Below, piece by piece: positions 1 through 9,396 of a stretch of DNA of 64,000 nt. The stretch covers positions 359,304 through 423,303 of the forward strand of contig NZ_SZQL01000001.1 in NCBI RefSeq assembly GCF_005233845.1, given 5' to 3'. A program made the translations under genes and the position numbers. The stretch's first letter is position 1. Each line of letters starts with the position of its first letter. The notes below the pieces were generated by a model, which had not been told where the DNA came from, ran no database searches, and saw nothing but the letters and a program-made list of their open reading frames with translations. This DNA comes from Ilyomonas limi (GTDB lineage Bacteria; Bacteroidota; Bacteroidia; Chitinophagales; Chitinophagaceae).

Positions 1-718
1 CAATGCTACCAACATAGATTGGGAAGACCTTGCACAGGATGATAACTACATTTATATTGGTGATTTTGGTAACAATGCGCAGGGCAACAGGAACGATCTG
101 AAGATTTATAAGGTTAAAAAATCGGATGTACTGAGTAAGACTTCGGTGCAGGCAACTGTTATCAACTATTCGTATAACGATCAAACCAATTTTACAGCTA
201 CCGGCAACAACAATACAAACTTCGATTGTGAAGCATTGATAGCTTACGGCGATAGCTTGTTTTTGTTTAGTAAAGATTGGGTGGATAATAAAACGCGGTT
301 GTATGAGTTGCCTAAAACAGCCGGCACCTATACGACAGTTAAAGTTGGTGAACTGAACGTGCAGGGCTTAATAACCGGAGCTGAAATTATTGCAGATAAA
401 AGAGTAATAGTACTTACCGGATACAGTACATCCGTGTCGCCATTTATTTATCTCTTGTATGATTTTGCCGGCAATCAGTTTTTTGCTGCTAATAAGCGAA
501 AGGTGGGCATTAAGCAAAGCTTCCTGCAGTTAGAAGGCATCTGCGCTACCACCGACACTAGTTTTTCTATAAGCAACGAACGGCTGGAAACAATAATTAC
601 TACCAAAGCTAAACTGCAAACACTTAACCTGGCAGCGCTGTTAAACCCTTATTATAGCACACTGCCTGCAGCACAGGTTCCTGTAGTTAACTATACCGTT
701 GTTCATTCTCTTAAGTGA
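1..718 (+). CDS. Secreted propeller-like protein, C-terminal part (5' end outside window)
   Basis: The frame is open from the window edge (first full codon at position 2) to the TGA at 718, so this is the C-terminal ~238 residues of a longer protein. It is a close paralogue of the next gene at 1048, with matching motifs such as NIDWEDLAQDD, IGDFGNN, NFDCEA and FSKDWVDNKTRLY. Bases 1-130 are identical to 1380-1509, after which the two copies diverge. The aromatic and glycine-rich strand pattern suggests an extracytoplasmic beta-propeller like the SdiA-regulated/phytase-like group, but no catalytic residues can be assigned. The signal peptide, if any, lies upstream of the window. Confidence 0.8.
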   Translation, partial: NATNIDWEDLAQDDNYIYIGDFGNNAQGNRNDLKIYKVKKSDVLSKTSVQATVINYSYNDQTNFTATGNNNTNFDCEALIAYGDSLFLFSKDWVDNKTRLYELPKTAGTYTTVKVGELNVQGLITGAEIIADKRVIVLTGYSTSVSPFIYLLYDFAGNQFFAANKRKVGIKQSFLQLEGICATTDTSFSISNERLETIITTKAKLQTLNLAALLNPYYSTLPAAQVPVVNYTVVHSLK

Positions 719-1047
719 ATAGATTACTTTTTTGAAATAGATTTTATAAACGGAAACTAACAGAACAACAGCTTTAACATGCTGTTCAATGTAGCCCCAT
801 TGCCGTCTTCTTGTGAAGCCTTACCTGCGATGAGTGCTTCCCTTACGACACTTTTACCAGAGAAAACGTGCCTTTATCAAGCATTGCCTTATGCATGTAT
901 ATTAGTCCTATGCCTTTCCTACGCACTTTTTAACATCTCCTTTTCCTAATATTGATGATGCCTGTAGAAGTATTATAATGATAGCATGGTCATTGTACTC
1001 TACCATATTTAACGCAGTGTATAAACTTTACTTCATCTCTTTGTCAA
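719..1047. other. Intergenic region between tandem paralogues
   Basis: These 329 bases separate the two paralogous genes. No RNA gene, strong hairpin or credible start codon was seen on the plus strand. A short open minus-strand stretch around 775-860 has a coding-like look but no start, and may be a gene remnant. The promoter of the downstream copy should lie near the right end. Confidence 0.4.
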
Positions 1048-2121
1048 ATGTTTCTTAGGATTATCTCAACACTTGGGCACTCAATAGCCAAATATCTTTC
1101 TGTAAAAATATGTGTAGCTTTTTTTGCTCTAGCATGCAGCTTCCATACTTCCCATGCGCAGCCAAGTCCCCTTGCCATCCATGCAGCAAACACTCATAAG
1201 GTAAATATTGGTGCTATCAAACCAGCACTTGATACCAGGCTTAGCAATAAGGTTCACGAAACATCCGGTCTGCTCTGGTGGAATAATCAGGTATGGACAC
1301 ATAATGATAGCGGCGGAGAACCGGCATTGTATGCTGTAGATACAACTACCGGAAAAGTTGTTAAAAAAGTGGTAGTTGCCAATGCTACCAACATAGATTG
1401 GGAAGACCTTGCACAGGATGATAACTACATTTATATTGGTGATTTTGGTAACAATGCGCAGGGCAACAGGAACGATCTGAAGATTTATAAGGTTAAAAAA
1501 TCGGATGTAAAAAGTAAAACCAAGGTGGAAGCTACTGTTATTCATTTCTCCTATAACGATCAGACCAGGTTTGCTGCAAGGGGGAGTGAAAATACAAACT
1601 TCGACTGCGAAGCTTTTATAGCTTACGGCGACAGCCTGTATTTGTTTAGTAAAGATTGGGTGGATAATAAAACGCGTTTATATAAGCTCCCTAAGACGTC
1701 CGGTACCTATACTGCTGTAAATATTGGAGCATTGAATGTGCATGGATTAATAACGGGCGCTACAATTATTGCTGATAAAAGAGTGGTTGTACTTACCGGG
1801 TATAATCCGCTAATGATGCCATTCATTTATCTTTTGTATGATTTTACAGGCAATCGTTTTTTTGACGGTGATAAACGAAAGATTAATATAAAGCAACACT
1901 TTTTGCAGGTAGAAGGTATTTGCCCGATAACAGATACCAACTTTTATATAAGCAACGAAAGATTCAGGAAATTGATTAACAAACCTGCAATGCTTCAGAC
2001 AATAAACCTTGCTTCTCTTTTAGATCCTTACTATGCTACGCTATCTTCAAAAGCAATGCCTGTTGCTAAGCAAGAGGCTATTCATTCTTTTAAGAAGAAA
2101 GATTTGCCAGAATTGAAGTGA
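1048..2121 (+). CDS. Secreted propeller-like protein, second tandem copy
   Basis: The 357-residue product has an N-terminal hydrophobic segment at about residues 20-36 ending in SHAQ, consistent with Sec export. The mature part starts with LSNKVHETSGLLWWNNQVWTH and NDSGGEPALYAVD, followed by IDWEDLA and IGDFGNN motifs. These resemble secreted Bacteroidota propeller-type proteins of the SdiA-regulated/esterase-like phytase kind; this family assignment is inference. The C-terminal two thirds are paralogous to the truncated gene at 1-718. Two near-identical tandem genes suggest recent duplication or gene conversion. No T9SS sorting domain is visible at the C-terminus. Substrate unknown. Confidence 0.8.
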   Translation: MFLRIISTLGHSIAKYLSVKICVAFFALACSFHTSHAQPSPLAIHAANTHKVNIGAIKPALDTRLSNKVHETSGLLWWNNQVWTHNDSGGEPALYAVDTTTGKVVKKVVVANATNIDWEDLAQDDNYIYIGDFGNNAQGNRNDLKIYKVKKSDVKSKTKVEATVIHFSYNDQTRFAARGSENTNFDCEAFIAYGDSLYLFSKDWVDNKTRLYKLPKTSGTYTAVNIGALNVHGLITGATIIADKRVVVLTGYNPLMMPFIYLLYDFTGNRFFDGDKRKINIKQHFLQVEGICPITDTNFYISNERFRKLINKPAMLQTINLASLLDPYYATLSSKAMPVAKQEAIHSFKKKDLPELK

Positions 2122-2405
2122 GAAAATGGTAATTATAATAGTAAAAAATGGAGTAATTCCAATTGCCGCAAGTAGCTATGTTCATGTACCAGTCGTTCCT
2201 ATAGAACGGAGCGGTATATACATTAACTTTATGCTATTCACTAAGCAACCCGAAGGGACAACTGGTGGGTGGATAGCTGCGTTTTGTACCAACAGCTCAT
2301 CGCTACTATTGGATTTAACCTCTTGAAAAACTTTCTATCCAATGAAGCCTTTAACAAGTGCAATATTGTTCCGGTAATGCATTGCTGTTAGTCAGAAAGA
2401 ATCAT

Positions 2406-4043
2406 TCATTCGCCATAGACTTTCAGGCCACCTACATACGTAGCAAGCACTTTAGTAGATAAAATACTTGTTGCTGTTGATTGCATCAGGTCTTTATCCA
2501 AAATAATAAAATCTGCTTTTTTAGCCGGTTCAATACTGCCTATTTCATTTTCTAAAAAGCCAGCTTTAGCTGCCCAGATGGTCATGCCGCGGATAGCTTG
2601 TTCTTTGGTTAACGCATTCTCCATTTGAAAGCCGCCGGGTGGATAGTCTTTTGCATCTACGCGAAACACTGCCGCTAAAAAGGTTTTAAAAGGGCTGATA
2701 TCTTCTACCGGAAAATCAGTGCCCAGCGGCAGCCAGCCGTTTTGCTGCAGCAATTGTTGAAAAGCATAGCCTTCGCTTTGCAACCGTTCTTTACCCAACC
2801 TGTCGGCAGCCCAGTACATATCGCTGGTGGCATGTGTTGGCTGTACCGATGGGACAATAGAAGCTGCACCAAAAAGTTTAAAATCGGTCGGATTAATAAT
2901 TTGCGCATGTTCTATGCGCCAGCGTTTATCATTTTTGCCATGCAGGTATTTGTTGTAAATAGAAAGTATAACACGATTGGCAGAGTCGCCGATAGCATGG
3001 GTACACATCTGGAAATCAGTTGTAGTAAGCATTGCAGCAACAGAATCGAAATGCGATTGCGGGCTTAGCAAAAAGCCATACCAGCCCGGCTTATCATTAT
3101 AGGGTTGCAGCAAACAAGCGCCGCGGCTACCTAAGGCTCCATCGGCATATACTTTAAAACCTTTTACAAATAGTTTGTCTGTTTGGTAAGGACCACGTTG
3201 CAAATAACGGCTATAATTAGCCGGATCATCGCTTAACATAGCATACACCCGCATTGCCAGCTTGCCTGCCTGCTGCAATGAATCGATCAACTGAACAGCA
3301 TTATACATCAGTCCACAATCCGATACCGTAGTAAGCCCTTGTGCAAAGCAGTTGTGTGCGGCTGCCTGTAACATGGTTTCCATTTCTTCTGCAGAAGGTG
3401 CAGGTATTTTTGATGCTACCAGCCCTACGGCATTATCTATTAATATACCTGTAAGTTTACCGTCTTTAGTTTCTATTTCACCGCCTTCAATTTTTTGGTT
3501 TGGCTGTATGCCGGCCAGCTCTAATGCCTTTGCATTGGCAAGCGCTGCATGACCATCTATCCTGTCGAGCAATACGGGTGTATTAGGATATAAACGGTTA
3601 AGGGTTTCATTGGTTGGAAAAGCCTTACCAGGAAATTTATTCTGGTCCCAACCTCCACCAGTTATCCATTGCCTACCGGGGTGTGCAGCAGCAAATTGCT
3701 GCACCCGCGCAACGAGTTCTGCTATGCTTTTTGCATCATACAAATCAACAGAAAAAAGCGATTGGCTATACCCCACAAAATGCGAATGTGCATCTATAAA
3801 GCCGGGATAAACAGCCTTACCCTTTACATCTGTTTGCTTTGTAGCAGTATAGTGGTTTAATATATCCTTATTACTTCCAACAGCTATTATTTTACCATCT
3901 TTTACAGCAAATGCTTCGGCTTTGGTAAAAGCAATATCTACCGTATATACCACAGCATTGTGTACAATGAGATCTACCCGTTGTACCTGCGAAAAAGCTA
4001 AAGTGCAGCAGCACATAATAACAGTTAGTATAAAAAGACGCAT
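2406..4043 (-). CDS. Secreted amidohydrolase family 3 (YtcJ-like) metal-dependent hydrolase
   Basis: The chosen start gives a 545-residue protein beginning MRLFILTVIMCCC and ending its signal peptide at LAFSQ. An earlier in-frame ATG at 4085 would bury the signal peptide behind 14 extra residues. The mature protein opens with DLIVHNAVVYTVD and has the metal-binding motif PGFIDAHSH, then WITGGGWDQN and a C-terminal EIGSIEPAKKADFIILDKD. That pattern is typical of the YtcJ/exoenzyme-regulatory AepA group of amidohydrolases. The substrate is not predictable; members act on amides or N-acyl compounds. It is monocistronic, convergent with the gene ending at 2121 and divergent from the FAD oxidoreductase at 4214. 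Confidence 0.9.
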   Translation of the reverse strand: MRLFILTVIMCCCTLAFSQVQRVDLIVHNAVVYTVDIAFTKAEAFAVKDGKIIAVGSNKDILNHYTATKQTDVKGKAVYPGFIDAHSHFVGYSQSLFSVDLYDAKSIAELVARVQQFAAAHPGRQWITGGGWDQNKFPGKAFPTNETLNRLYPNTPVLLDRIDGHAALANAKALELAGIQPNQKIEGGEIETKDGKLTGILIDNAVGLVASKIPAPSAEEMETMLQAAAHNCFAQGLTTVSDCGLMYNAVQLIDSLQQAGKLAMRVYAMLSDDPANYSRYLQRGPYQTDKLFVKGFKVYADGALGSRGACLLQPYNDKPGWYGFLLSPQSHFDSVAAMLTTTDFQMCTHAIGDSANRVILSIYNKYLHGKNDKRWRIEHAQIINPTDFKLFGAASIVPSVQPTHATSDMYWAADRLGKERLQSEGYAFQQLLQQNGWLPLGTDFPVEDISPFKTFLAAVFRVDAKDYPPGGFQMENALTKEQAIRGMTIWAAKAGFLENEIGSIEPAKKADFIILDKDLMQSTATSILSTKVLATYVGGLKVYGE

Positions 4044-4213
4044 GTAATAATTTTTTTGCAAACTTATAGCTTGTACATGCAGCAATAGAAAAATTGCTAC
4101 TTTTCATCTTTATACTAAATAACTAAAGAAACGTGTAACGAGATAGCGCAGTGCAGCGAAAAGTAATACTACTTTGTGTATTGCAGTGTCTTTGCCGTTC
4201 CATTCTTTTTATT

Positions 4214-6190
4214 ATGAAATTACTCACTACATTCTTCTTTATTATTCTTACTCATATTGCATTTGCCCGGCAATATGATGTATGTGTATATGGCGGCACA
4301 TCTGCCGGTGTAATAGCTGCTTATACGGCTGCTGCAATGGGGAAAAAAGTAATTCTGATAGAACCCGGTAAGCACTTAGGCGGGCTAACTTCGGGCGGAT
4401 TGGGCTTTACCGATATTGGTAATAAATATGCTATTACCGGGCTGGCAAGAGATTTTTACAGAAGAGTAGGCCAGCATTATGGCAAGTTTGAAACCTGGAT
4501 ATTTGAGCCGCATGTGGCAGAGCAAATTTTTAATGAATATATCAAAGAAGCAAACATTACGGTGTTGTATGATTATCGCATTATTAATGCAACAAAGCAG
4601 GCTGGTTTTATACAAAACATTACAGTAGAAAATAGCGCTGCGCAGCTTTCATCTACCAACAAAAATATCACTGCAAAAATGTTTATAGACTGCAGTTACG
4701 AAGGCGATTTAATGGCAAAAGCGGGCGTGCAATATACCGTGGGAAGAGAAGACAACAAAGTATATAATGAAACCTGGAATGGCGTGCAGTTATTGGATAA
4801 ACATCAGTTCCCTGATGGCATTGATCCATATACAATCCCCGGCGATACTGCCAGCGGATTGCTGTGGGGTATTAGTAATAATAAGTTGTTGCCCAATGGC
4901 ACCGGCAATAAGATGGTACAGGCTTACAATTATCGCATTTGTCTTACCAATAATCCGCAAAATCGTATTCCCATTACTAAACCCGAAGGCTATGATTCCA
5001 CCTGGTATGAGTTATTGCTCCGGCTAATGCAGGCGCAGCCCGATAAGCGAACACTCAACGATTATATGTTTTTTGGTTTAATGCCCAATGGCAAAACCGA
5101 CATTAACAACAGAGGAGGTTTTTCTACTGATATGATTGGTATGAATTATAATTATCCCGATGGTGATTATGCTACCAGAGCCAACATTATAAAACAACAT
5201 GAACTATATACAAAAGGATTGTTTTGGTTTGTTGGAAATGATACACGCGTACCGCAGGAGTTGCGCAATGAAATGCAGCAATGGGGCTATCCCAAAGATG
5301 AGTTTGCAGATAACGGTCATTTCACACCGCAGTTGTACATACGCGAAAGCCGCCGTATGATTGGCGATTATGTAATGACGCAAGCCAATTGTGAGAGTCG
5401 TGCTACTGTAACCGACGGCGTGGGCATGGCAGCTTATACGATGGACTCACACAACTGTGAGCGCCTGGTGGTAAATGGTATGGTAAAGAACGAAGGTGAT
5501 GTGCAGAAAGGTGGTTTTGGCCCTTACCCTGTTTCGTACCGTGCACTGATACCCAGGGAAAAAGATTGTAAAAATTTGTATGTGCCGGTATGCCTGAGTG
5601 CCAGCCACATTGCGTATGGCTCTATACGCATGGAGCCGGTGTTTATGGTGCTGGCGCAATCGTGCGCTGCGGCTGCTGCTATGGCTATAGATGCGCACCA
5701 AACAGTGCAGCAGGTAGATGTGCAGCAACTACAGCAACTGCTTACACAAAACCCGTTAATGAACGGCAGCACACCCGAAGTACTGGCAGATGATAATGAT
5801 AGTGTGCAGGTAACTATTACGGGCAATTGGATAAAAAAATCAAACGGTGGTTACGGTCCTTCATGGTTGTTTGCTGCACCTGCTAATGCACCGCAAAGTG
5901 TACAGTTGAAGCCGCAGATTATTGCGCCGGGTAAGTATGCTTTATATGCGTACATACCTGTGGTGGATAGTGCTGCTACACAAACGCATTATATTATTAA
6001 TAATGGAACAATAACTAAGGATGTAATTATTTCTCCAAACATTAAAGCAGAAGGACAAACGAGTGGTGAATGGGTATCACTGGGCATTTATACTTTGCCA
6101 AAGGGAGCTGCTACAACAGTAACAATTAATACCAAAGATGCAAATGGGTACGTAGTGGCAGATGCGGTGTTGTGCGTGCCGGTGAAGTGA
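4214..6190 (+). CDS. Secreted FAD-dependent oxidoreductase with golvesin/xanthan-lyase-type C-terminal domain
   Basis: The start at 4214 gives 658 residues with a clean signal peptide (MKLLTTFFFIIL to FARQ); an upstream in-frame ATG at 4151 only adds 21 unlikely residues. Directly after the signal is a Rossmann dinucleotide fold, YDVCVYGGTSAGVIAAYTA, followed by VILIEP and GGLTSGGLG, as in the FAD_oxidored (PF12831) family. The last ~120 residues, from NWIKKSNGGYGPSW, resemble the golvesin C-terminal/xanthan lyase carbohydrate-binding-like module. Such proteins are common in Bacteroidota glycan-degrading loci, but their reactions are mostly unknown. A strong terminator follows at 6211. Confidence 0.88.
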   Translation: MKLLTTFFFIILTHIAFARQYDVCVYGGTSAGVIAAYTAAAMGKKVILIEPGKHLGGLTSGGLGFTDIGNKYAITGLARDFYRRVGQHYGKFETWIFEPHVAEQIFNEYIKEANITVLYDYRIINATKQAGFIQNITVENSAAQLSSTNKNITAKMFIDCSYEGDLMAKAGVQYTVGREDNKVYNETWNGVQLLDKHQFPDGIDPYTIPGDTASGLLWGISNNKLLPNGTGNKMVQAYNYRICLTNNPQNRIPITKPEGYDSTWYELLLRLMQAQPDKRTLNDYMFFGLMPNGKTDINNRGGFSTDMIGMNYNYPDGDYATRANIIKQHELYTKGLFWFVGNDTRVPQELRNEMQQWGYPKDEFADNGHFTPQLYIRESRRMIGDYVMTQANCESRATVTDGVGMAAYTMDSHNCERLVVNGMVKNEGDVQKGGFGPYPVSYRALIPREKDCKNLYVPVCLSASHIAYGSIRMEPVFMVLAQSCAAAAAMAIDAHQTVQQVDVQQLQQLLTQNPLMNGSTPEVLADDNDSVQVTITGNWIKKSNGGYGPSWLFAAPANAPQSVQLKPQIIAPGKYALYAYIPVVDSAATQTHYIINNGTITKDVIISPNIKAEGQTSGEWVSLGIYTLPKGAATTVTINTKDANGYVVADAVLCVPVK

Positions 6191-6210
6191 GATGAAAAAT
6201 CTTTTTGGAT

Positions 6211-6243
6211 GCGGTGAATTATTCAATAATTCACCGCTTTTTT
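6211..6243 (+). terminator. Rho-independent terminator after the FAD oxidoreductase
   Basis: An 11-bp perfect stem (6211-6221 with 6227-6237) closes a 5-base loop and is followed by a run of six T. It lies 20 bases after the stop codon at 6190. Confidence 0.9.
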
Positions 6244-6438
6244 CTAAACTATCGAAGCCTGATAAAATAAATACTGCATGGATTTTGTTTGTTCAACTAT
6301 TAGAACAATATATTAAGTAGTAACAGATCAGCAGTTATACTGCTATCCAATATTTTAAAATCCAACATTAAAATACCTGATGAAGTTATTTGCCTTTCCC
6401 TATTATAACTCATTTCTCCAACCTAATAATTTACTTAG

Positions 6439-7200
6439 ATGAAAATAGCCTTATCAACCGTATTAATTATTTGCCTTCTGCTGTTCAACCATTTACTTTT
6501 TGCACAACAGGATACTATTGTTGTACGAAAGAACATTGTCAAATTTAATTTTACAAGCATTGTATTACAACACTATAGTGCTCAGTATGAGCATCTCATT
6601 GGCAAGCGCCAATCTTTAGGTATTGGTTTTGGTGTTTCACCAAATGTAAGCATACCTTTTAAGCATACCTTACTTGAAAAATATGGTGGTAGCGATGATA
6701 CCCGGAGAGCCATTGAAGCTACCAAACTTAATAAGATCAGTATAACACCTGAATATCGCTTTTACTTAGGAAAAAAAGATGCACCTACTGGCTTTTATAT
6801 TGCTCCATTTGCAAGATATATGCACATGGAAATAGACCAGGATTATTTGCTTACCACTGAAGATAACAGCTTGTATGTAGCTCATGTAAATGGTAAGCTT
6901 AATGGTGTTGGAGGCGGCATTCTGTTAGGTGCACAATGGGCATTATCGAAGCATTTTACGTTTGATTGGTTTATAATAGGTCCCTTTATTGGTTCTTTAC
7001 ATTCAAGCATAAAAGGGACAGGTGATATGAGCAATTTATCGGATGATGATAAAGCTTATATTAAGGACGAAATTGAAAGTGTTGACATTCCATTGTGGGA
7101 TATAAACGCAACTGTCGATAATGATATAGTTGATATCAAAGTAAAAGGTCCTTTTTATGGTGTACGGGCTTTTGGTTTCAACATTGGTTATCGGTTCTAA
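6439..7200 (+). CDS. Outer-membrane beta-barrel-like protein (DUF3575-like)
   Basis: The 253-residue product has a signal peptide (MKIALSTVLIICLLLF to LFAQ). The mature sequence KNIVKFNFTSIVLQHYSAQYE, then LGIGFGVSPN, RFYLGKK, GFYIAPFARYMHM, GVGGGILLGAQWAL and a terminal FGFNIGYRF shows alternating hydrophobic/aromatic strands and a final F, as in small outer-membrane barrels. The opening resembles DUF3575 proteins of Bacteroidota. Function unknown; it stands alone between two terminators. Confidence 0.8.
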   Translation: MKIALSTVLIICLLLFNHLLFAQQDTIVVRKNIVKFNFTSIVLQHYSAQYEHLIGKRQSLGIGFGVSPNVSIPFKHTLLEKYGGSDDTRRAIEATKLNKISITPEYRFYLGKKDAPTGFYIAPFARYMHMEIDQDYLLTTEDNSLYVAHVNGKLNGVGGGILLGAQWALSKHFTFDWFIIGPFIGSLHSSIKGTGDMSNLSDDDKAYIKDEIESVDIPLWDINATVDNDIVDIKVKGPFYGVRAFGFNIGYRF

Positions 7201-7227
7201 GTGCAATTCTTAGAATGAAATATTATT

Positions 7228-7264
7228 AAAAGCCAAAGCCCTGCACAGCAGGGCTTTGGCTTTT
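7228..7264. terminator. Bidirectional terminator between convergent genes
   Basis: A 17-bp perfect stem (7228-7244 with 7248-7264) around a 3-base loop (ACA) carries A-tract and T-tract ends. It lies between the plus gene ending at 7200 and the minus gene ending at 7273, so it can stop transcription from both sides. Confidence 0.93.
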
Positions 7265-7272
7265 AATAAACG

Positions 7273-7872
7273 CTATTTCAATTCCTGAATTTCAATATCC
7301 TTCCATTTCACTTTAATACCACCACCTTCATGTATTTGCAAAGCAATAAATCCTTCACCCTGTCCTATCTTTTCATCTTTAATGTGACACATTTCATGAC
7401 CATTGAGCCATGTGGTTACTTCATCACCATCTACCTTTAATTTATAGGTATTCCATTCGCCCATTTTCAGGTATTTTTCATCTTCGGGTTTAGGCTGCAC
7501 CAGCCAGCCTCTGCCATACGATTCATAAATACCGCCCGTATGTTGCCCCTGAGGCGCTACTTCTGCCTGCCAGCCACTAATCTTTACACCTTCGGGTATT
7601 TGCGAGCGAAAGAACACGCCGCTGTTGCCATTGGCTTCCTGCTTGAACTGTAAAGTGAGAATAAAGTTTTTATAGTTTTTATCTGTAGATAAATACCCGT
7701 ACTGCTTATCGGGGCCACTTTCGCAAATAAGTTCGCCATTATCGGCATACCACTTTTCTGTACCATGAACAGTCCAGCCGGTAAGGTCTTTTCCATTAAA
7801 CAGTTTTTCTTTTTGCTGGCCCATAACAATGGTGCCCATAATCATACATAAACAAAGGAGCAATGCTTTCAT
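7273..7872 (-). CDS. Secreted DUF1080 (3-keto-disaccharide hydrolase-like) protein
   Basis: The 199-residue product has a signal peptide (MKALLLCLCMIMG to VMGQ). It then shows the DUF1080 hallmarks LFNGKDLTGW, GELICE, FILTLQFK, SGVFFRS, GEWNTYKLKVDGD, TTWLNG and FIALQIHEGG (PF06439, a concanavalin-like fold). Some members hydrolyse 3-keto-glycosides or bind sugars. The length is about one domain, so it is a single-domain form. It is convergent with the barrel gene at 6439. The sugar substrate cannot be read from the sequence. Confidence 0.92.
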   Translation of the reverse strand: MKALLLCLCMIMGTIVMGQQKEKLFNGKDLTGWTVHGTEKWYADNGELICESGPDKQYGYLSTDKNYKNFILTLQFKQEANGNSGVFFRSQIPEGVKISGWQAEVAPQGQHTGGIYESYGRGWLVQPKPEDEKYLKMGEWNTYKLKVDGDEVTTWLNGHEMCHIKDEKIGQGEGFIALQIHEGGGIKVKWKDIEIQELK

Positions 7873-8482
7873 TAGAAATTATTTTGACGAATATAGGAAA
7901 ACAAACATTGCAAATTGTTTTGGCCAATAGCTATCTTAAACAATTGTGTAAAGAAAAAGTAGTATGACTTCAGGTATTGCTAATAGAATAATAAATCTTC
8001 CTCATCCTTATAAAAAAACACAGTAAAATTGTAGTAGCAATACTACACGTTGTCATTCAACGTTTTATTTTTGTGTATTTTTAAAAAAATTGAATGAAAT
8101 AGATTTGATTATTTGAAATATCCTCTTACCTTTATCCCTGTTTTTTAAGGGTTTAGGGTTGAAAAAACTGCCCCTGTCTTCACAGGGGCTTTATTTTTTA
8201 ATAACCATCACAGACACATTACTTTCTTTAGCTTAATGGTTTAAGCAACTTGTACGCTTGCTAAGTTATTGTTTAAGAAGCAGTTATCAGGTTAATTATT
8301 GGGGTAGTGGAAGAATGTTTCTATAACGCAAACACTTGGGTTTTGAGTAATAGCTGGCACCTGAGGCGAAAAAATCAGCACAATAACATCCGGGCAAATT
8401 ACATAGCTAATAGCAGGTAGTGAGTGCAAACAGCTTTATAATTCTTTTGTTATTTACAACCCACCTGACTGTAAATTGCAGG
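7873..8482. other. Intergenic region with an orphan terminator and small hairpins
   Basis: This gap contains no protein gene. It holds two adjacent small hairpins (8030-8047 and 8047-8063) and a strong terminator at 8170-8200 that follows no plus-strand coding gene. The arrangement would fit a short plus-strand non-coding RNA. From 8201 to 8482 nothing else was recognised apart from the leader of the hydrolase gene. Confidence 0.4.
8170..8200 (+). terminator. Orphan rho-independent terminator
   Basis: Perfect 8-bp GC-rich stem GCCCCTGT / ACAGGGGC (8170-8177 with 8182-8189) around CTTC, preceded by an A-run and followed by TTTATTTTTT. No plus-strand coding gene ends upstream, since the nearest gene at 7872 is on the minus strand. 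Confidence 0.85.
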
Positions 8483-9373
8483 ATGCCGGCACTAAACCAA
8501 TATTTCCTTACACTTATCGATGGCAGAAAGTTGAGTTATGCTTTGTATGGTCCTATTAATGGCAAACCGGTTTTTTATTTTCATGGTACACCGAGTTCAA
8601 GATTAGAGCCCTTATTGCTGAATGTGTATGTCAAAAGTCTGGAGCAATCATTACAGCAGTACAACATTCAGCTGATAGCAGTTGATCGTCCCGGCATAGG
8701 GCTTTCCACTTACAATCTGCACAATAGCTTTTCGTCTTTTGCAGGCGATGTGCAGCAGTTAGCAACTCATTTACATATTAGCAGTGCTGGCGTATTAGGA
8801 TGGTCGGGCGCGGGTCCGTTTGCATTGTCTGTAGCCTTCCATTTTCCAAAGCTGATAACAGCTATATATCTTATTACCACTTTCACCAAAAGCTTCGGCG
8901 AGCCGGCTGTTTTTAAAGTAATGCACGCCAACAAATATTACTTTGGTACGGCAAAATATGCTCCATGGTTGTTAAGAGCCATCATGAATATCGTGAGCAA
9001 AAAACCGGCAAGAAAACCGATGCCCAAGTGGTTATCAGGCTTACCCAAAGTAGATTATGATTGCATGAATACACCGGAATGTATTCAACACCTGAGTGCG
9101 GTTACTATATGCGAATCGTGCATTACCGGCAGCAGAGGCTCGGTGCAGGAAGCTTCGTTGTATTTCAATCCTACGGGTTATGATATTGCACAAATACAAC
9201 AACCCATTCACTTCTGGTGGGGAACGGCAGATAATGTAGTACCTATTATTCATGCGAAAGCAATTGCAGAACATGTGCCCAATGCGAACATACATTACAA
9301 ACAAGATGAAGGACATCTGTCCATTTACATCCATTACTTTGAAGAGGTGCTGGCAGCCATAGCAAAGCAGTAA
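8483..9373 (+). CDS. Alpha/beta hydrolase
   Basis: The start chosen is the ATG at 8483 (MPALNQYFLTLIDGRKL), giving 296 residues. A GTG at 8420 is in frame and would add a hydrophobic 21-residue leader, so secretion is possible but less likely. The fold is clear: FYFHGTPSSR (oxyanion-hole HG motif), VDRPGIG, the nucleophile elbow GWSGAG, a late aspartate in WWGTADNVVP, and the catalytic histidine in DEGHLSIY. The natural substrate is not evident. It ends 23 bases before the convergent GH16 gene. Confidence 0.85.
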   Translation: MPALNQYFLTLIDGRKLSYALYGPINGKPVFYFHGTPSSRLEPLLLNVYVKSLEQSLQQYNIQLIAVDRPGIGLSTYNLHNSFSSFAGDVQQLATHLHISSAGVLGWSGAGPFALSVAFHFPKLITAIYLITTFTKSFGEPAVFKVMHANKYYFGTAKYAPWLLRAIMNIVSKKPARKPMPKWLSGLPKVDYDCMNTPECIQHLSAVTICESCITGSRGSVQEASLYFNPTGYDIAQIQQPIHFWWGTADNVVPIIHAKAIAEHVPNANIHYKQDEGHLSIYIHYFEEVLAAIAKQ

Positions 9374-9396
9374 ACGATTTAGCTGCCTGGCATAAG

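Noticed and set aside
2126-2326. 66-codon frame after the second propeller gene
   Set aside because: It starts 4 bases after a stop codon without ribosome site and has no features of a protein family; treated as intergenic.
7873-8063. Hairpin 8047-8063 followed by TTTTATTTTTG as a second terminator
   Set aside because: The stem is only 6 bp and AT-rich, and it overlaps the neighbouring hairpin; more likely part of a structured region.
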